This document shows, one piece after another, positions 17,239-26,889 of a stretch of 57,624 nucleotides of DNA (within the stretch, counting starts at the first letter, position 1; every line of letters starts with the position of its first letter). Origin of the DNA: Flavobacteriaceae bacterium. Its GTDB lineage: Bacteria > Bacteroidota > Bacteroidia > Flavobacteriales > Flavobacteriaceae. The translations under genes and the position numbers were made by a program. The stretch is from the NCBI GenBank assembly GCA_024742935.1, contig JANSXN010000009.1, positions 1 through 57,624 of the forward strand, given 5' to 3'. Under the pieces are notes generated by a model. The model saw only the letters and a program-made list of their open reading frames with translations, ran no database searches and was not told the origin of the DNA.

Positions 17239-17793
17239 ATGACCGAAGAAATAAAATTTATTTTAGAAACTACAGAAGAGTCTATGCTAAAAGCACTCAA
17301 GTTTCTTGAAAAGCAACTCATGAACATCAGAGCAGGAAAAGCAAGCCCCGGTATGTTGGGCGGTGTGACAGTTGACTATTATGGCACACCCACTCCACTA
17401 TCACAAGTGGCTAATATAAACACACCCGATGGCAGAACGCTTTCTATACAACCTTGGGAAAAAAGCTTAATTCCGGAAATTGAAAAAGGAATTCTAAAAG
17501 CCAATTTAGGCTTTAACCCAATGAATAATGGTGATAATATTATTATCAATATTCCGCCATTAACAGAAGAACGAAGACGTGAATTGGCAAAAGTTGCTAA
17601 ATCTGAAGCAGAAGATGCAAAAATCAGCATCAGAAATGATCGCAAAGTTGCAAACAGTGAATCAAAAGAACTTGAAATCTCTGAAGATTTACTTAAAATG
17701 GTTGAAACAGACATTCAAAAGTTGACTGATAGCTACATCGCTCGTGTTGATGAAATCCTTGCTGTAAAGGAAAAAGAAATTATGACGGTTTAG
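17239..17793 (+). CDS. frr: Ribosome recycling factor
   Basis: RRF splits the post-termination ribosome with EF-G. The 184-residue protein has the three-helix and small beta domain pattern, with NIRAGKASPGML, VDYYGTPTPLSQVANI and LTEERRRELAKVAKSEAEDAK. It is co-directional with pyrH and ends in a terminator 17 bases after the stop. Confidence 0.97.
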   Translation: MTEEIKFILETTEESMLKALKFLEKQLMNIRAGKASPGMLGGVTVDYYGTPTPLSQVANINTPDGRTLSIQPWEKSLIPEIEKGILKANLGFNPMNNGDNIIINIPPLTEERRRELAKVAKSEAEDAKISIRNDRKVANSESKELEISEDLLKMVETDIQKLTDSYIARVDEILAVKEKEIMTV

Positions 17794-17810
17794 TTAAACT
17801 TAAAACAATA

Positions 17811-17833
17811 AGCGACTTAAGGGTCGCTTTTTT
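17811..17833 (+). terminator. Rho-independent terminator after frr
   Basis: AGCGAC (17811-17816) and GTCGCT (17823-17828) form a stem with loop TTAAGG, followed by TTTTT. It ends the pyrH-frr operon. Confidence 0.85.
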
Positions 17834-17868
17834 AATACTTTTACTGCGCCTAACTGTTATAAGATACT

Positions 17869-20007
17869 ATGCGGTTTAAACTATTATTCATTTTTTTTTA
17901 TGTGTCGTTTTTTTCCTTTGGCCAGAATACAATTTCTGATACTGAGGAAATCATTCAAAACGTCATTAATCAAATTTTCGCAAACAACCCCACTCTTGCA
18001 CTAGATTCCTTTGAATATCAAAAATATACTAAAGGTATCATCAAAACCCAGAACAAGGAAACAGCTGAACTCATTCCCTCAGAGAATGATTATTTTTTTG
18101 AAGAAGCAGCAATCCTGCAATTTGACCAAAAGCAAAACCTTCAAAAAACTATTTTAGGCTCAAATTATCCGGGTTTTGAAACTCCTTATTATCCTTTGTT
18201 TGTTACTCCATTTTTTCCTGATTCTGTTTATGAAAAGGAGTTTACTATTTTTGAACAACCCTTTTACAATCCGCTTTCAAAAATTGGTTTAAAGAATTAT
18301 TCTTTTGAACTCATTGAAACCATAATTGAAACAAGCAGACCCTATCATATCATTCATTTTTCTCCCGCTTCTCGATCAACTTATTCTCAACTAAGTGGCG
18401 TTTTTCATATTGATACAAGTAGTTATGCCATTCAAAAAGCAAGTATCAATTTTTTAAAAAATAAAGAAGTAAAGATAGAATATGACTTTGTTTATAATGA
18501 AGAAAAAGCGCTTTGGTTTCCCTTAAAATTTACAGCAGAAGTTACTCTTATGAATAATTTGGAAACATTCTATTTGTTCAGAAAAGCAATAACCGCAGGA
18601 AGACTGGATTTTAAAAAAGAAACCTCAGCTGTTTTTTACATCGAATCTCATTTTTCTGAAATCAAGTTTTCTATTGATGATTCTCAGTTGGACCCTCAAA
18701 TAGATGTACTTGCAAATATTGAAAAAAATGAAGAAAATAATTCATTTTGGAAACGCTTTCGCGAATCGGGCTTGTCACCAATAGAAATCGATATTCAGAA
18801 CCGTGGCGGCCAGCTCATAAAAGAAAAAGGAACTGAAAAACGTATTGAACGCATTGAAGATTTTCAAATGGGTTTTCTTGAGCTTGGCTTTTTTGATTTG
18901 GACTTGAAATATCTAATCAAGTACAACAATTATGAGGGATTTCGGTCCGGAGTAGGAGGAATTACTAATGAGCGACTTTTTAAACGATTCAATGTGGGTG
19001 GTTATCTGGTAAGAGGTTTTAAAGATGAAGCCTTTAAATATCAAGTTACCACAAACTTTAATCTCTCTAAAGGAAATAAAACCTCTGTTGGATTTGCTTA
19101 TACCAGTGATGTTTCTGAGTTGGGTACAAATGAATTTTTAACAGACAGAAGGAAGTTTTCACTTTTTGAGCCCAGACTTATAAATATCATCCAGTTTTAT
19201 GAACATCAAACCTGGGATTTGGATTTTAGACATCATATCAACCCCACTTTATATGCTGAAATTCAAGTGTCAAAAAGTGACATTAGTCAAACCCTTTCCT
19301 ATCAATATTTAAATAAGGGCACTGCATTTTCTGAATACAATCTCACACAATCAATTTTTTCTGTTTCCTGGTCTCCTTATGGAGCGTTTATGAAAACGCC
19401 TAATGAGGTTGTGGAATATAAAATGGGGTATCCGCGATTTTCGACGCAAGTCACACAAAGTTTTAAAGGTGTTCTTGACGGAGATTTTAATTATACCAAA
19501 ATTGATGCAAGGGTTGATTATCTGGTGAATCACATGAATCAATCCTCTACTGAAGTTATTCTTGAAGGAAATTTAGGTTTTGGCGATATTCCTTTAACAC
19601 ATTTGTATCACGCTTTTCCTAACAGTCCCAATAAAGAAACAATACTTAGGCGTTTTTCTGTAGCGGGAATCAAGAGTTTTGAAACCATGTATTTTGGCGA
19701 GTTTTTTTCAGATAAGTTGGCAACAGTTCATATCAAACACCATTTGAATCCCTTTCTAATTGCTTCCTGGCTAAAGCCCGAAGTGGTGCTTATCACTCGT
19801 CACGCAATTGGCACAGCATCAAATGTTGAAAATCATCAAAACATCAATTTTAAGACACTGGACAAAGGCTATTCAGAATCCGGGATTGAAATCAATAAAC
19901 TCCTTTTTGGTTTTGGAGCAAGTTTAGCCTATCGCTATGGCGCCTATCATCTTCCAAAATTTGAAGACAATGTCTCCTTTAAGTTTACATTTAATTTAAA
20001 GCTGTAA
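17869..20007 (+). CDS. DUF5686-type outer-membrane beta-barrel protein
   Basis: The 712-residue protein has a signal peptide ending FSFGQ and a long soluble part (about 20-330) followed by a barrel-like region with alternating aromatic strands, ending in SFKFTFNLKL. Sequence features such as FEYQKYTKG, the RPYHIIHFSP segment, and the closing YRYGAYHLP fit the Bacteroidetes DUF5686 family, distantly related to BamA/TamA. Many members begin with a carboxypeptidase-regulatory-like domain; this one starts directly with the later part. The substrate is unknown. It stands between a terminator and the MMPL gene with 95 bases to the latter. Confidence 0.78.
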   Translation: MRFKLLFIFFYVSFFSFGQNTISDTEEIIQNVINQIFANNPTLALDSFEYQKYTKGIIKTQNKETAELIPSENDYFFEEAAILQFDQKQNLQKTILGSNYPGFETPYYPLFVTPFFPDSVYEKEFTIFEQPFYNPLSKIGLKNYSFELIETIIETSRPYHIIHFSPASRSTYSQLSGVFHIDTSSYAIQKASINFLKNKEVKIEYDFVYNEEKALWFPLKFTAEVTLMNNLETFYLFRKAITAGRLDFKKETSAVFYIESHFSEIKFSIDDSQLDPQIDVLANIEKNEENNSFWKRFRESGLSPIEIDIQNRGGQLIKEKGTEKRIERIEDFQMGFLELGFFDLDLKYLIKYNNYEGFRSGVGGITNERLFKRFNVGGYLVRGFKDEAFKYQVTTNFNLSKGNKTSVGFAYTSDVSELGTNEFLTDRRKFSLFEPRLINIIQFYEHQTWDLDFRHHINPTLYAEIQVSKSDISQTLSYQYLNKGTAFSEYNLTQSIFSVSWSPYGAFMKTPNEVVEYKMGYPRFSTQVTQSFKGVLDGDFNYTKIDARVDYLVNHMNQSSTEVILEGNLGFGDIPLTHLYHAFPNSPNKETILRRFSVAGIKSFETMYFGEFFSDKLATVHIKHHLNPFLIASWLKPEVVLITRHAIGTASNVENHQNINFKTLDKGYSESGIEINKLLFGFGASLAYRYGAYHLPKFEDNVSFKFTFNLKL

Positions 20008-20072
20008 GTAAAATTCACAAAAGCTTAACGACTAAAGGCTCATCAAGATAGCATCTTCTTGCAAAAGATTTC

Positions 20073-20080
20073 TACCTTTG
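20073..20080 (+). promoter_or_regulatory. Putative -7 element before the MMPL transporter gene
   Basis: TACCTTTG followed by C fits TAnnTTTG and lies 22 bases before ATG 20103. A matching -33 box is not seen at the right distance. Confidence 0.5.
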
Positions 20081-20102
20081 CAGCTATTTTCTAAGGAACC
20101 CC

Positions 20103-22499
20103 ATGAACAAGCGCCTAAAAGTTCAAAAACAAAGTCCCTTCTGGAGTAAAACGGCTCGTCTTATTCTCAGAAACAGAACCCTGCTTATTCTTCTTATTGT
20201 TGTTATAACTGTGTTTTTTGCAATGCAGTGGAAACACATGCGTTTTTCAAATACTGAAGCCAATCTTTTACCTGATGACCACCCCATTAATCTGGAATAT
20301 CTCGATTTTCTAGACATTTTTGGAGAAGAAGGTAATCTTATTGTCATGGGTGTTAAAGATTCATCTGTTTTTTCACCTGAAAAATTCAAAGCCTGGAATA
20401 CCCTATCAGATAAAATAAAAAATTATGATGAGGTGGCGTTTGTCATTGGTCTCAATAATTTAAAAGAACTTCAAAAAAATGAAGATTCCCTGCGTTTTGA
20501 TTTGGTTCCCTTTTTAGCAGAAAAACCTGAAGTAACAGACACTTTTGAAGACCTTCAATATAAGCTTTACAACCGCCTGCCTTTTTATGAAGGGTTAATA
20601 TACAGTTCCAACAAAGAAGGTTTTAGAACCATTATATACCTTGAAAAGGACATTGTCAACACCAGCGCCAGAAAAGATTTTATCCTCAATGAACTCATCC
20701 CGCTTATAGAGACTTTTGAAAAAGACCACACTATCAATGTTCACACCTCGGGGATGCCTTACATACGCACACTGAACTCTAAAAACATCATTGATGAAAT
20801 AGGTTTGTTTATCGCTGCGGCTTTGCTGGTTACATCCTTGATTTTCTTTTTCTTTTTCAGGTCAATTCGTGCAACATTAATCACAATGCTTACCGTAGGA
20901 ATTGGCGTGATGTGGTGTTTTGGAATTTTAGGTCTGCTGAAATATGAAATTACCGTACTCACTGCTTTGATTCCTCCGTTAATCATTGTCATTGGGGTTG
21001 CCAATTGTATTTTTTTGATAAACAAATATCAAAATGAAATCAAATCACACGGCAATCAAGCCAAATCGTTACAGCGCGTTATCACAAAAATTGGGAATGC
21101 AACCTTGCTAACCAACGCGACAACAGCCTCAGGCTTTGCAACGTTCACTTTGACTCATAGCTCACTTTTAATAGAGTTTGGAACTGTTGCTTCCCTTAGT
21201 ATTTTGGCTGTTTTTGTGTTATCGCTGCTCATCATCCCCATTGTTTACAGTTATATGCCCATTCCAAAATACAAGCATTTAAAACATCTGAATAAAAACT
21301 GGATTGGTAAACTCGTCAAATGGCTGGTAGTGATGGTGCGTCATCATCGATTTGCCATTTACACAACGACTGTAGTTTTACTTTGCCTGAGTATTGTGGG
21401 AATTTACAACATCAAAATTTCCGGAAGTATTGTTGAGGATATGCCAAAAAACGCCGATTTCTTTAAGGACATTCGGTTTTTTGAGCAAGAGTATGACGGA
21501 ATTATGCCACTCGAAATCCTTATAGATACCCAAAGAAAAGAAGGTGTGATGGCAGCAGCTACCTTACGCAGAATGGATGAACTCCAAAACTTTATCATTG
21601 AGATTCCTGAATACTCAAAACCCCTCTCTGTAGTTGAAACCGTAAAATATGCCAAACAGGCTTTTTACAATGGCAACCCTGAATATTACCAACTGCCCAC
21701 CTCTCAAGAACGTAACTTTATTATGCCCTATGCTCGAAACAGCATCAATGAAAACAACTTACTAGAGAGTTATATAGATTCCACAGGTCAATTTGCCCGC
21801 ATTACAACGTTTATGAAGGACACAGAAATGGACCGCATGCTTCGCATCGAGGAAGAGCTACACGCTGAAATTGCCAAGATTTTTCCGGAAGACCGTTACA
21901 CGGTTACACTCACAGGAAAAGCGGTGCTCTATCAAAAAGGAACCACTTACTTAATATACAACCTCATCATATCGTTGTCATTAGCCATTCTCCTAATTGC
22001 TGTTTTTATGGCGTGGATGTTTCGAAGTGTGCGTATGGTATTGATTTCATTGATACCCAATTTACTCCCACTATTGATTACTGCAGGAGCAATGGGTTTT
22101 TTAGGTGTTCCTATAAAACCTTCAACCATACTTGTGTTTAGTATTGCTTTTGGAATTTCTGTAGATGATACCATTCACTTTTTAGCCAAATACCGGCAAG
22201 AGCTTATTGCCAACAATTGGAAAATCAAACGGTCTGTTTACAGTGCCTTAAAAGAAACCGGTGTAAGTATGTTTTATACTTCCATTGTATTATTTTTTGG
22301 GTTTTCAGTGTTTATGATTTCCAGTTTTGGCGGGACAGTTGCTCTGGGAGGTTTGGTTTCTGCAACCTTACTTTTTGCAATGTTGTCCAATCTGTTGTTA
22401 TTACCTTCATTATTACTTTCATTGGAAAAAAGCATTGCCAATCAGAAAACTTTGAAGGAACCCGCTCTGGATATTATTGATGAGGATGATAAAAATTAG
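20103..22499 (+). CDS. RND superfamily MMPL-type transporter
   Basis: The 798-residue inner-membrane protein has two repeats, each of one leading transmembrane helix, a periplasmic domain (about 50-230 and 440-610) and a five-helix bundle. Motifs include TVLTALIPPLIIVIGVANCIF in the first half and VFSIAFGISVDDTIHFLAKYR in the second, which fit the MMPL/HpnN branch of RND transporters. These usually move lipids or hydrophobic compounds and need no HlyD partner. The second-half VDD aspartates are kept for proton coupling; the first half has VANC instead. Substrate is unknown. It sits between an outer-membrane barrel gene and asnS; a joint envelope role with the barrel is inference. Confidence 0.85.
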   Translation: MNKRLKVQKQSPFWSKTARLILRNRTLLILLIVVITVFFAMQWKHMRFSNTEANLLPDDHPINLEYLDFLDIFGEEGNLIVMGVKDSSVFSPEKFKAWNTLSDKIKNYDEVAFVIGLNNLKELQKNEDSLRFDLVPFLAEKPEVTDTFEDLQYKLYNRLPFYEGLIYSSNKEGFRTIIYLEKDIVNTSARKDFILNELIPLIETFEKDHTINVHTSGMPYIRTLNSKNIIDEIGLFIAAALLVTSLIFFFFFRSIRATLITMLTVGIGVMWCFGILGLLKYEITVLTALIPPLIIVIGVANCIFLINKYQNEIKSHGNQAKSLQRVITKIGNATLLTNATTASGFATFTLTHSSLLIEFGTVASLSILAVFVLSLLIIPIVYSYMPIPKYKHLKHLNKNWIGKLVKWLVVMVRHHRFAIYTTTVVLLCLSIVGIYNIKISGSIVEDMPKNADFFKDIRFFEQEYDGIMPLEILIDTQRKEGVMAAATLRRMDELQNFIIEIPEYSKPLSVVETVKYAKQAFYNGNPEYYQLPTSQERNFIMPYARNSINENNLLESYIDSTGQFARITTFMKDTEMDRMLRIEEELHAEIAKIFPEDRYTVTLTGKAVLYQKGTTYLIYNLIISLSLAILLIAVFMAWMFRSVRMVLISLIPNLLPLLITAGAMGFLGVPIKPSTILVFSIAFGISVDDTIHFLAKYRQELIANNWKIKRSVYSALKETGVSMFYTSIVLFFGFSVFMISSFGGTVALGGLVSATLLFAMLSNLLLLPSLLLSLEKSIANQKTLKEPALDIIDEDDKN

Positions 22500-22535
22500 C
22501 ATCTTAATAGTCTTGTAATCTAAAAAACTTAAATT

Positions 22536-22543
22536 TATCTTTA
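22536..22543 (+). promoter_or_regulatory. Putative -7 element of asnS
   Basis: TATCTTTA resembles TAnnTTTG with a final A, 21 bases before the asnS ATG. A CTTG sits 20 bases upstream as a weak -33 box. Confidence 0.4.
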
Positions 22544-22563
22544 CAAAATAAAATTACCGACAC

Positions 22564-24006
22564 ATGCAAAAGAAAAAAGTTTTAGAGTTATTGAATTCAG
22601 AAGCCTCATTGGTTGAGATGAATATAAAGGGCTGGGTGAGAAGTTTTAGAAGCAATCGCTTTATTGCCCTCAATGACGGTTCGACCATCAACAACTTACA
22701 ATGTGTGGTTGATTTTGAAAATTTTGATGAAGAACTTTTAAAACGTGTTACCGTGGGTGCTGCCATTTCTGTTACCGGAAATTTGGTAGAGAGCCAAGGG
22801 CAAGGCCAAAAGGTGGAATTGCAAGTAAGCAAGCTTGAAATTCTGGGTGACGCAGATACTGAAGATGTGAAATTAACCATCCTTTCACCAAAGCGCCACA
22901 CACTTGAAAAACTAAGAGAACAAGCCCATTTAAGAGTTCGCACCAACACTTTTGGTGCTGTGATGCGTGTACGGTCGGTTTTATCATTCGCAGTTCATAA
23001 CTATTTTCAACAAAATGGATTTTTTCACGTCCACACTCCCATCATCACCGGTAGCGATGCTGAAGGTGCCGGTGAGATGTTTCGCGTAAGCACTTTAGAT
23101 CTGCACAACCCTCCTAAAAATGAGGACGGAAGCATTAACTTCAAAGAAGATTTTTTTGGAAAAGAAACCAACCTTACCGTAAGTGGACAGCTTGAAGCCG
23201 AAACCTATGCGATGGGTCTTGGACAAGTATATACCTTTGGACCCACTTTCAGGGCAGAGAATTCAAACACTTCAAGACACCTTGCTGAGTTCTGGATGAT
23301 TGAGCCTGAGGTAGCTTTTAATGATCTCGCCGCTAATATGGATCTGGCAGAAGATTTTATCAAATATGTCATTAACTATGTGATGGAGCACTGCAAAGAC
23401 GATATGGCTTTTCTTGAACAACGCCAGCAGCAAGAAGACAAAACAAAACCCGAAGCTGAACGCAGCCCCATGCCTCTTTTGGAAAAACTACAATTCATAC
23501 TTGAGAACAACTTCAAGCGAGTGAGCTATACGGAAGCGATTGATATTTTAAAAGCATCAAAACCCAATAAGAAAAAGCAATTCAAGTACCTAATAGAAGA
23601 ATGGGGTGCCGATTTACAGAGTGAGCATGAGAGATTTCTGGTAGAAAAACATTTTAAATGCCCCGTGATTTTGTTTGATTATCCTGCAAAAATCAAGGCT
23701 TTCTATATGCGCCTGAATGAGGACAAAAAAACCGTAAGGGCTATGGATATTCTTTTTCCCGGGATTGGTGAGATTGTGGGGGGTTCACAACGTGAGGAAC
23801 GCTATGAGGTGCTGAAACAAAAAATCGCCGACATGGGCATTGATGAAGAAGAATTGTGGTGGTATCTGGAAACAAGAAAATTTGGTACTTGCATCCATAG
23901 TGGATTTGGACTTGGTTTTGAACGACTGGTGCTGTTTGTTACAGGAATGACAAATGTGAGAGACGTGATTCCCTATCCAAGAACTCCGTTGAACGCCGAG
24001 TTTTAG
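22564..24006 (+). CDS. asnS: Asparaginyl-tRNA synthetase
   Basis: This class IIb synthetase charges tRNA-Asn. The 480-residue protein has an N-terminal OB-fold (about 15-105, [24 protein letters not shown]) and a class II core with motif 2 ([24 protein letters not shown]) and motif 3 ([15 protein letters not shown]). The [15 protein letters not shown] signature distinguishes AsnRS from AspRS, which is encoded separately at 37582-39330. Having both suggests direct Asn-tRNA charging rather than the amidotransferase route. Confidence 0.96.
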   Translation: MQKKKVLELLNSEASLVEMNIKGWVRSFRSNRFIALNDGSTINNLQCVVDFENFDEELLKRVTVGAAISVTGNLVESQGQGQKVELQVSKLEILGDADTEDVKLTILSPKRHTLEKLREQAHLRVRTNTFGAVMRVRSVLSFAVHNYFQQNGFFHVHTPIITGSDAEGAGEMFRVSTLDLHNPPKNEDGSINFKEDFFGKETNLTVSGQLEAETYAMGLGQVYTFGPTFRAENSNTSRHLAEFWMIEPEVAFNDLAANMDLAEDFIKYVINYVMEHCKDDMAFLEQRQQQEDKTKPEAERSPMPLLEKLQFILENNFKRVSYTEAIDILKASKPNKKKQFKYLIEEWGADLQSEHERFLVEKHFKCPVILFDYPAKIKAFYMRLNEDKKTVRAMDILFPGIGEIVGGSQREERYEVLKQKIADMGIDEEELWWYLETRKFGTCIHSGFGLGFERLVLFVTGMTNVRDVIPYPRTPLNAEF

Positions 24007-24034
24007 CGAAAATAAAAAACAATTACTTTGTGAA

Positions 24035-24071
24035 ACTTAGTGTCTTTGTGCAAAGTGAAACACCACTAAGT
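24035..24071. repeat. Inverted repeat after asnS
   Basis: ACTTAGTG (24035-24042) faces CACTAAGT (24064-24071) around a 21-base loop. The text between resembles dispersed intergenic sequence common in Bacteroidetes. There is no T tract, so it is not a classical terminator. Confidence 0.45.
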
Positions 24072-24093
24072 GATAAACTTTAAATAAAACTTT

Positions 24094-24405
24094 TTGACCT
24101 TCCAAAGAACAATAAAATGCAGTAATTGCGGGCACTTTAATACCAATCGTGACTATTGTGAACATTGTGGCGAACTCATCAATCCAAAACTAAAGCGGGA
24201 ACTAAGAGATAAAAAAAGAGTTGAAGACCGAGAGGAAGAAGAAAGAAACCGTGTCAAAAGTAATTTTGAGCTTTTTATTGATCGCAACCGCAATCACAAA
24301 AACATATTTATTCGCCTGTTTTTTCAACTGCTGTATGGTATTTGGTTTATCGTGATGGCGATTGGTGCCTTTATTGCTTGGTTGTTTGCAGCCGTTGCCG
24401 CATGA
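24094..24405 (+). CDS. Small zinc-ribbon membrane protein
   Basis: The 103-residue protein starts with a double-CxxC zinc ribbon (CSNCGHFNTNRDYCEHCG), continues with a charged helix rich in K, R and E, and ends with one hydrophobic segment (FQLLYGIWFIVMAIGAFIAW), so the ribbon probably faces the cytoplasm. TTG 24094 is the only reasonable start, because no ATG precedes the ribbon in frame. The stop overlaps the next start (ATGA), so the two are translationally coupled. The function is unknown. Confidence 0.7.
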   Translation: MTFQRTIKCSNCGHFNTNRDYCEHCGELINPKLKRELRDKKRVEDREEEERNRVKSNFELFIDRNRNHKNIFIRLFFQLLYGIWFIVMAIGAFIAWLFAAVAA

Positions 24406-24752
24406 TTTTACTAAAAAAACCCATAGTCCTTTTTATATTCACATCGGCTTTTGCTGTCTATTTGATGCAATACCTTAGTATTCAACTGCCTGAACTAATC
24501 AACAATTATTACAACAACCTATTGTGTATGCCATTGGTTTTGACGACTTGTTTGATAGTTTTGCAGTTCATTAAGAAAAACAATAGACTAACTATTCCTA
24601 TCTTTGCTATAGCAAGTGTGACCCTTTATTACATACTGTATTTTGAATGGTATTTACCCAACGTAAATAAACGATACACCTCAGATCCCATCGATGGTGT
24701 TTTGTATGTTATTGGAGCCATCGGTTTTTATAGTATGCAAAAACATGGGTAG
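24402..24752 (+). CDS. Small polytopic membrane protein
   Basis: The 116-residue protein has about four hydrophobic segments (VLFIFTSAFAVYLMQYL, LLCMPLVLTTCLIVLQFI, IPIFAIASVTLYYILYF, GVLYVIGAIGFYSM). ATG 24402 overlaps the stop of the zinc-ribbon gene by four bases, so the pair is probably made together. No known domain is recognised. Confidence 0.7.
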   Translation: MILLKKPIVLFIFTSAFAVYLMQYLSIQLPELINNYYNNLLCMPLVLTTCLIVLQFIKKNNRLTIPIFAIASVTLYYILYFEWYLPNVNKRYTSDPIDGVLYVIGAIGFYSMQKHG

Positions 24753-24829
24753 CAATAAAGAAATAAATTAAAAACTCTTGTTTAAATTCACAAACTAATG
24801 TAATTTAAGGATTGCAAAAGAAGTAAAAA

Positions 24830-26284
24830 ATGCTGAAGCAACACTTACAGTTTAAATTATCACAAAAGCTTTCACCTCAACAAATCCAGTTGATGAAGTT
24901 GATTCAATTGCCCACACAGCAATTTGAGCAACGTGTTTCACAAGAGATGGAAGAGAATCCGGCTTTAGAAGGCGGCAAGGATGAAGAGGAAAAATATGAT
25001 GATGATTTTAGTAATGAAGAGTTTGAAAGTGACAGTGAGCATATTGAAGCAGATGACATCAATATTGATGAATACCTAAGTGATGATGACGTGCCAGATT
25101 ATAAGCTTCAAGCAAATAATTACAGCACAGATGATGAAGAAAAGCAGGTACCCTATGCTTCTGGGGTTTCATTTACCGAGTATCTTCAAACACAACTCAA
25201 TACAATTCAACTCACAGATGAAGAACAAGACATTGCTGAATTTCTTGTTGGCAGCATCGACGAGAGCGGCTATATAAGAAGACCCATTCAGGACATTATG
25301 GATGATTTGGCTTTTACCCAAAACGTATTCACAACAGAGAAAGCCATTGAAAAAGTACTTCATATCGTTCAGGATTTAGATCCGGCGGGAGTGGGTGCGC
25401 GTAATTTACAGGAGTGTTTATTGCTTCAGCTGGAGCGTAAAACACCTACAGCAACTGTTAATTTGGCAATACGTATGCTTGACGAAGCCTTTGATGCTTT
25501 TAGCAAAAAACATTACGACAAATTAATCCAAAAATTTGAAATCACTGAAGATGAGCTTAGAGGGGCTATCAGCGAAATAGAACGACTCAACCCAAAACCC
25601 GGCGGAACGTATTCCGGTAATAATAAAATTGTAGAACACATCATTCCAGATTTTGCCATTCGCATCGTTGATGGCGAACTCGACCTCACCCTCAATGGAA
25701 GAAATGCTCCTGAACTCCACGTTTCAAGAGAATATACAAATATGCTCAAAGGCTATAAAGAAGCCAATGAAAAGTCAAAATCTCAGAAAGATGCCGTTCA
25801 GTTTATCAAGCAAAAGCTCGATGCCGCAAAATGGTTTATAGATGCGATTAAACAACGACAACAAACGCTGTTTGTGACTATGAATGCAATTATGCATTAC
25901 CAAAAAGAATATTTTTTAAGTGGTGATGAACGAAAATTGCGTCCTATGATTCTGAAAGACATTGCAGATGAAATCAATATGGATATTTCTACTGTTTCTC
26001 GTGTTGCAAACAGCAAATATGTTGATACTCCTTATGGAACAAAACTTATTAAGGAGTTTTTCTCAGAATCGATGAAAAATGATCAGGGTGAGGATGTTTC
26101 TACGCGAGAAATTAAAAAGATACTGGAAATAACGATTGGCGAAGAAAACAAAAGAAAACCGCTCACTGATGATAAACTTGCAAAAATTTTAAAAGAAAAA
26201 GGCTATCCCATTGCGCGCCGCACCGTCGCAAAATACAGAGAACAACTCGATATACCCGTTGCTAGAATGCGCAAAGAAATCTAA
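24830..26284 (+). CDS. rpoN: RNA polymerase sigma-54 factor
   Basis: The 484-residue factor directs RNA polymerase to -24/-12 promoters that need AAA+ activators. The N-terminal glutamine-rich activator region (QHLQFKLSQKLSPQQIQLMKLIQLP) is followed by an acidic stretch (about 55-100), a core-binding domain (ESGYIRRP, LDPAGVGARNLQECLLLQL), a helix-turn-helix part (MDISTVSRVANSKYVDTPYG) and the RpoN box ARRTVAKYRE near the end. All parts are present. Its stop overlaps the next start by one base. Confidence 0.96.
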   Translation: MLKQHLQFKLSQKLSPQQIQLMKLIQLPTQQFEQRVSQEMEENPALEGGKDEEEKYDDDFSNEEFESDSEHIEADDINIDEYLSDDDVPDYKLQANNYSTDDEEKQVPYASGVSFTEYLQTQLNTIQLTDEEQDIAEFLVGSIDESGYIRRPIQDIMDDLAFTQNVFTTEKAIEKVLHIVQDLDPAGVGARNLQECLLLQLERKTPTATVNLAIRMLDEAFDAFSKKHYDKLIQKFEITEDELRGAISEIERLNPKPGGTYSGNNKIVEHIIPDFAIRIVDGELDLTLNGRNAPELHVSREYTNMLKGYKEANEKSKSQKDAVQFIKQKLDAAKWFIDAIKQRQQTLFVTMNAIMHYQKEYFLSGDERKLRPMILKDIADEINMDISTVSRVANSKYVDTPYGTKLIKEFFSESMKNDQGEDVSTREIKKILEITIGEENKRKPLTDDKLAKILKEKGYPIARRTVAKYREQLDIPVARMRKEI

Positions 26285-26889
26285 TGAATGGCTTCCTTAA
26301 AATAGGAGCCTGGTTATTTCATCCATTGTTGATGCCCATTCTGGGTGTCGCACTTTATTACAGGGTTACTCCACGTTTTATCATGCCAGAAATGATGTAC
26401 TCTAAATTACTGGTGGTGTTTATCCTTACTTTTTTAATACCGGTGTTGCTTTTTTTTCTTCTCAAAACCTTAGGCGTTATAAACTCGATTCACCTAAAAG
26501 AGGTTAGAGAACGAAGGCTTCCCTTAATGCTGCAGTGCCTTGTTTTTGTAATAGTAATTAAGATGGTATTTGAGCCCTACCACTACCCGGAGTTGTATTA
26601 TTTTTTTGTGGCTACACTCATTTCAGCTATTTCTGCTTTTGTACTTGTGTTGATTAACTTTAAAGTGAGTTTACACATGATTGGCATTGCAGGAGTTACT
26701 ATGTTTTTAATCGCTTTAAGTATTCATTTTAAAATCAATACGTTGGTTTTAATAAGCATTCTCTTTCTGATTAACGGCTGGGTGGCAAGTTCAAGATTGC
26801 ATACAAAATCTCATACCCTGGTCGAATTGATTTTTGGCTTCCTAATAGGTTTTATTCCTCAGCTTATTTTAGTAAACTACTGGTTATAA
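26284..26889 (+). CDS. PAP2-like integral membrane protein
   Basis: This 201-residue protein has about six transmembrane segments. SRLHTKSHTLVE resembles the PAP2 motif SR-x5-H-x3-D with Glu replacing Asp, and KEVRERRLP resembles a shifted KX6RP. It may therefore be a lipid phosphatase relative, possibly without activity. It overlaps rpoN by one base (TAATG) and overlaps the convergent barrel gene by six bases at its 3' end. Similar proteins follow rpoN in other flavobacteria, from memory. Confidence 0.7.
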   Translation: MNGFLKIGAWLFHPLLMPILGVALYYRVTPRFIMPEMMYSKLLVVFILTFLIPVLLFFLLKTLGVINSIHLKEVRERRLPLMLQCLVFVIVIKMVFEPYHYPELYYFFVATLISAISAFVLVLINFKVSLHMIGIAGVTMFLIALSIHFKINTLVLISILFLINGWVASSRLHTKSHTLVELIFGFLIGFIPQLILVNYWL

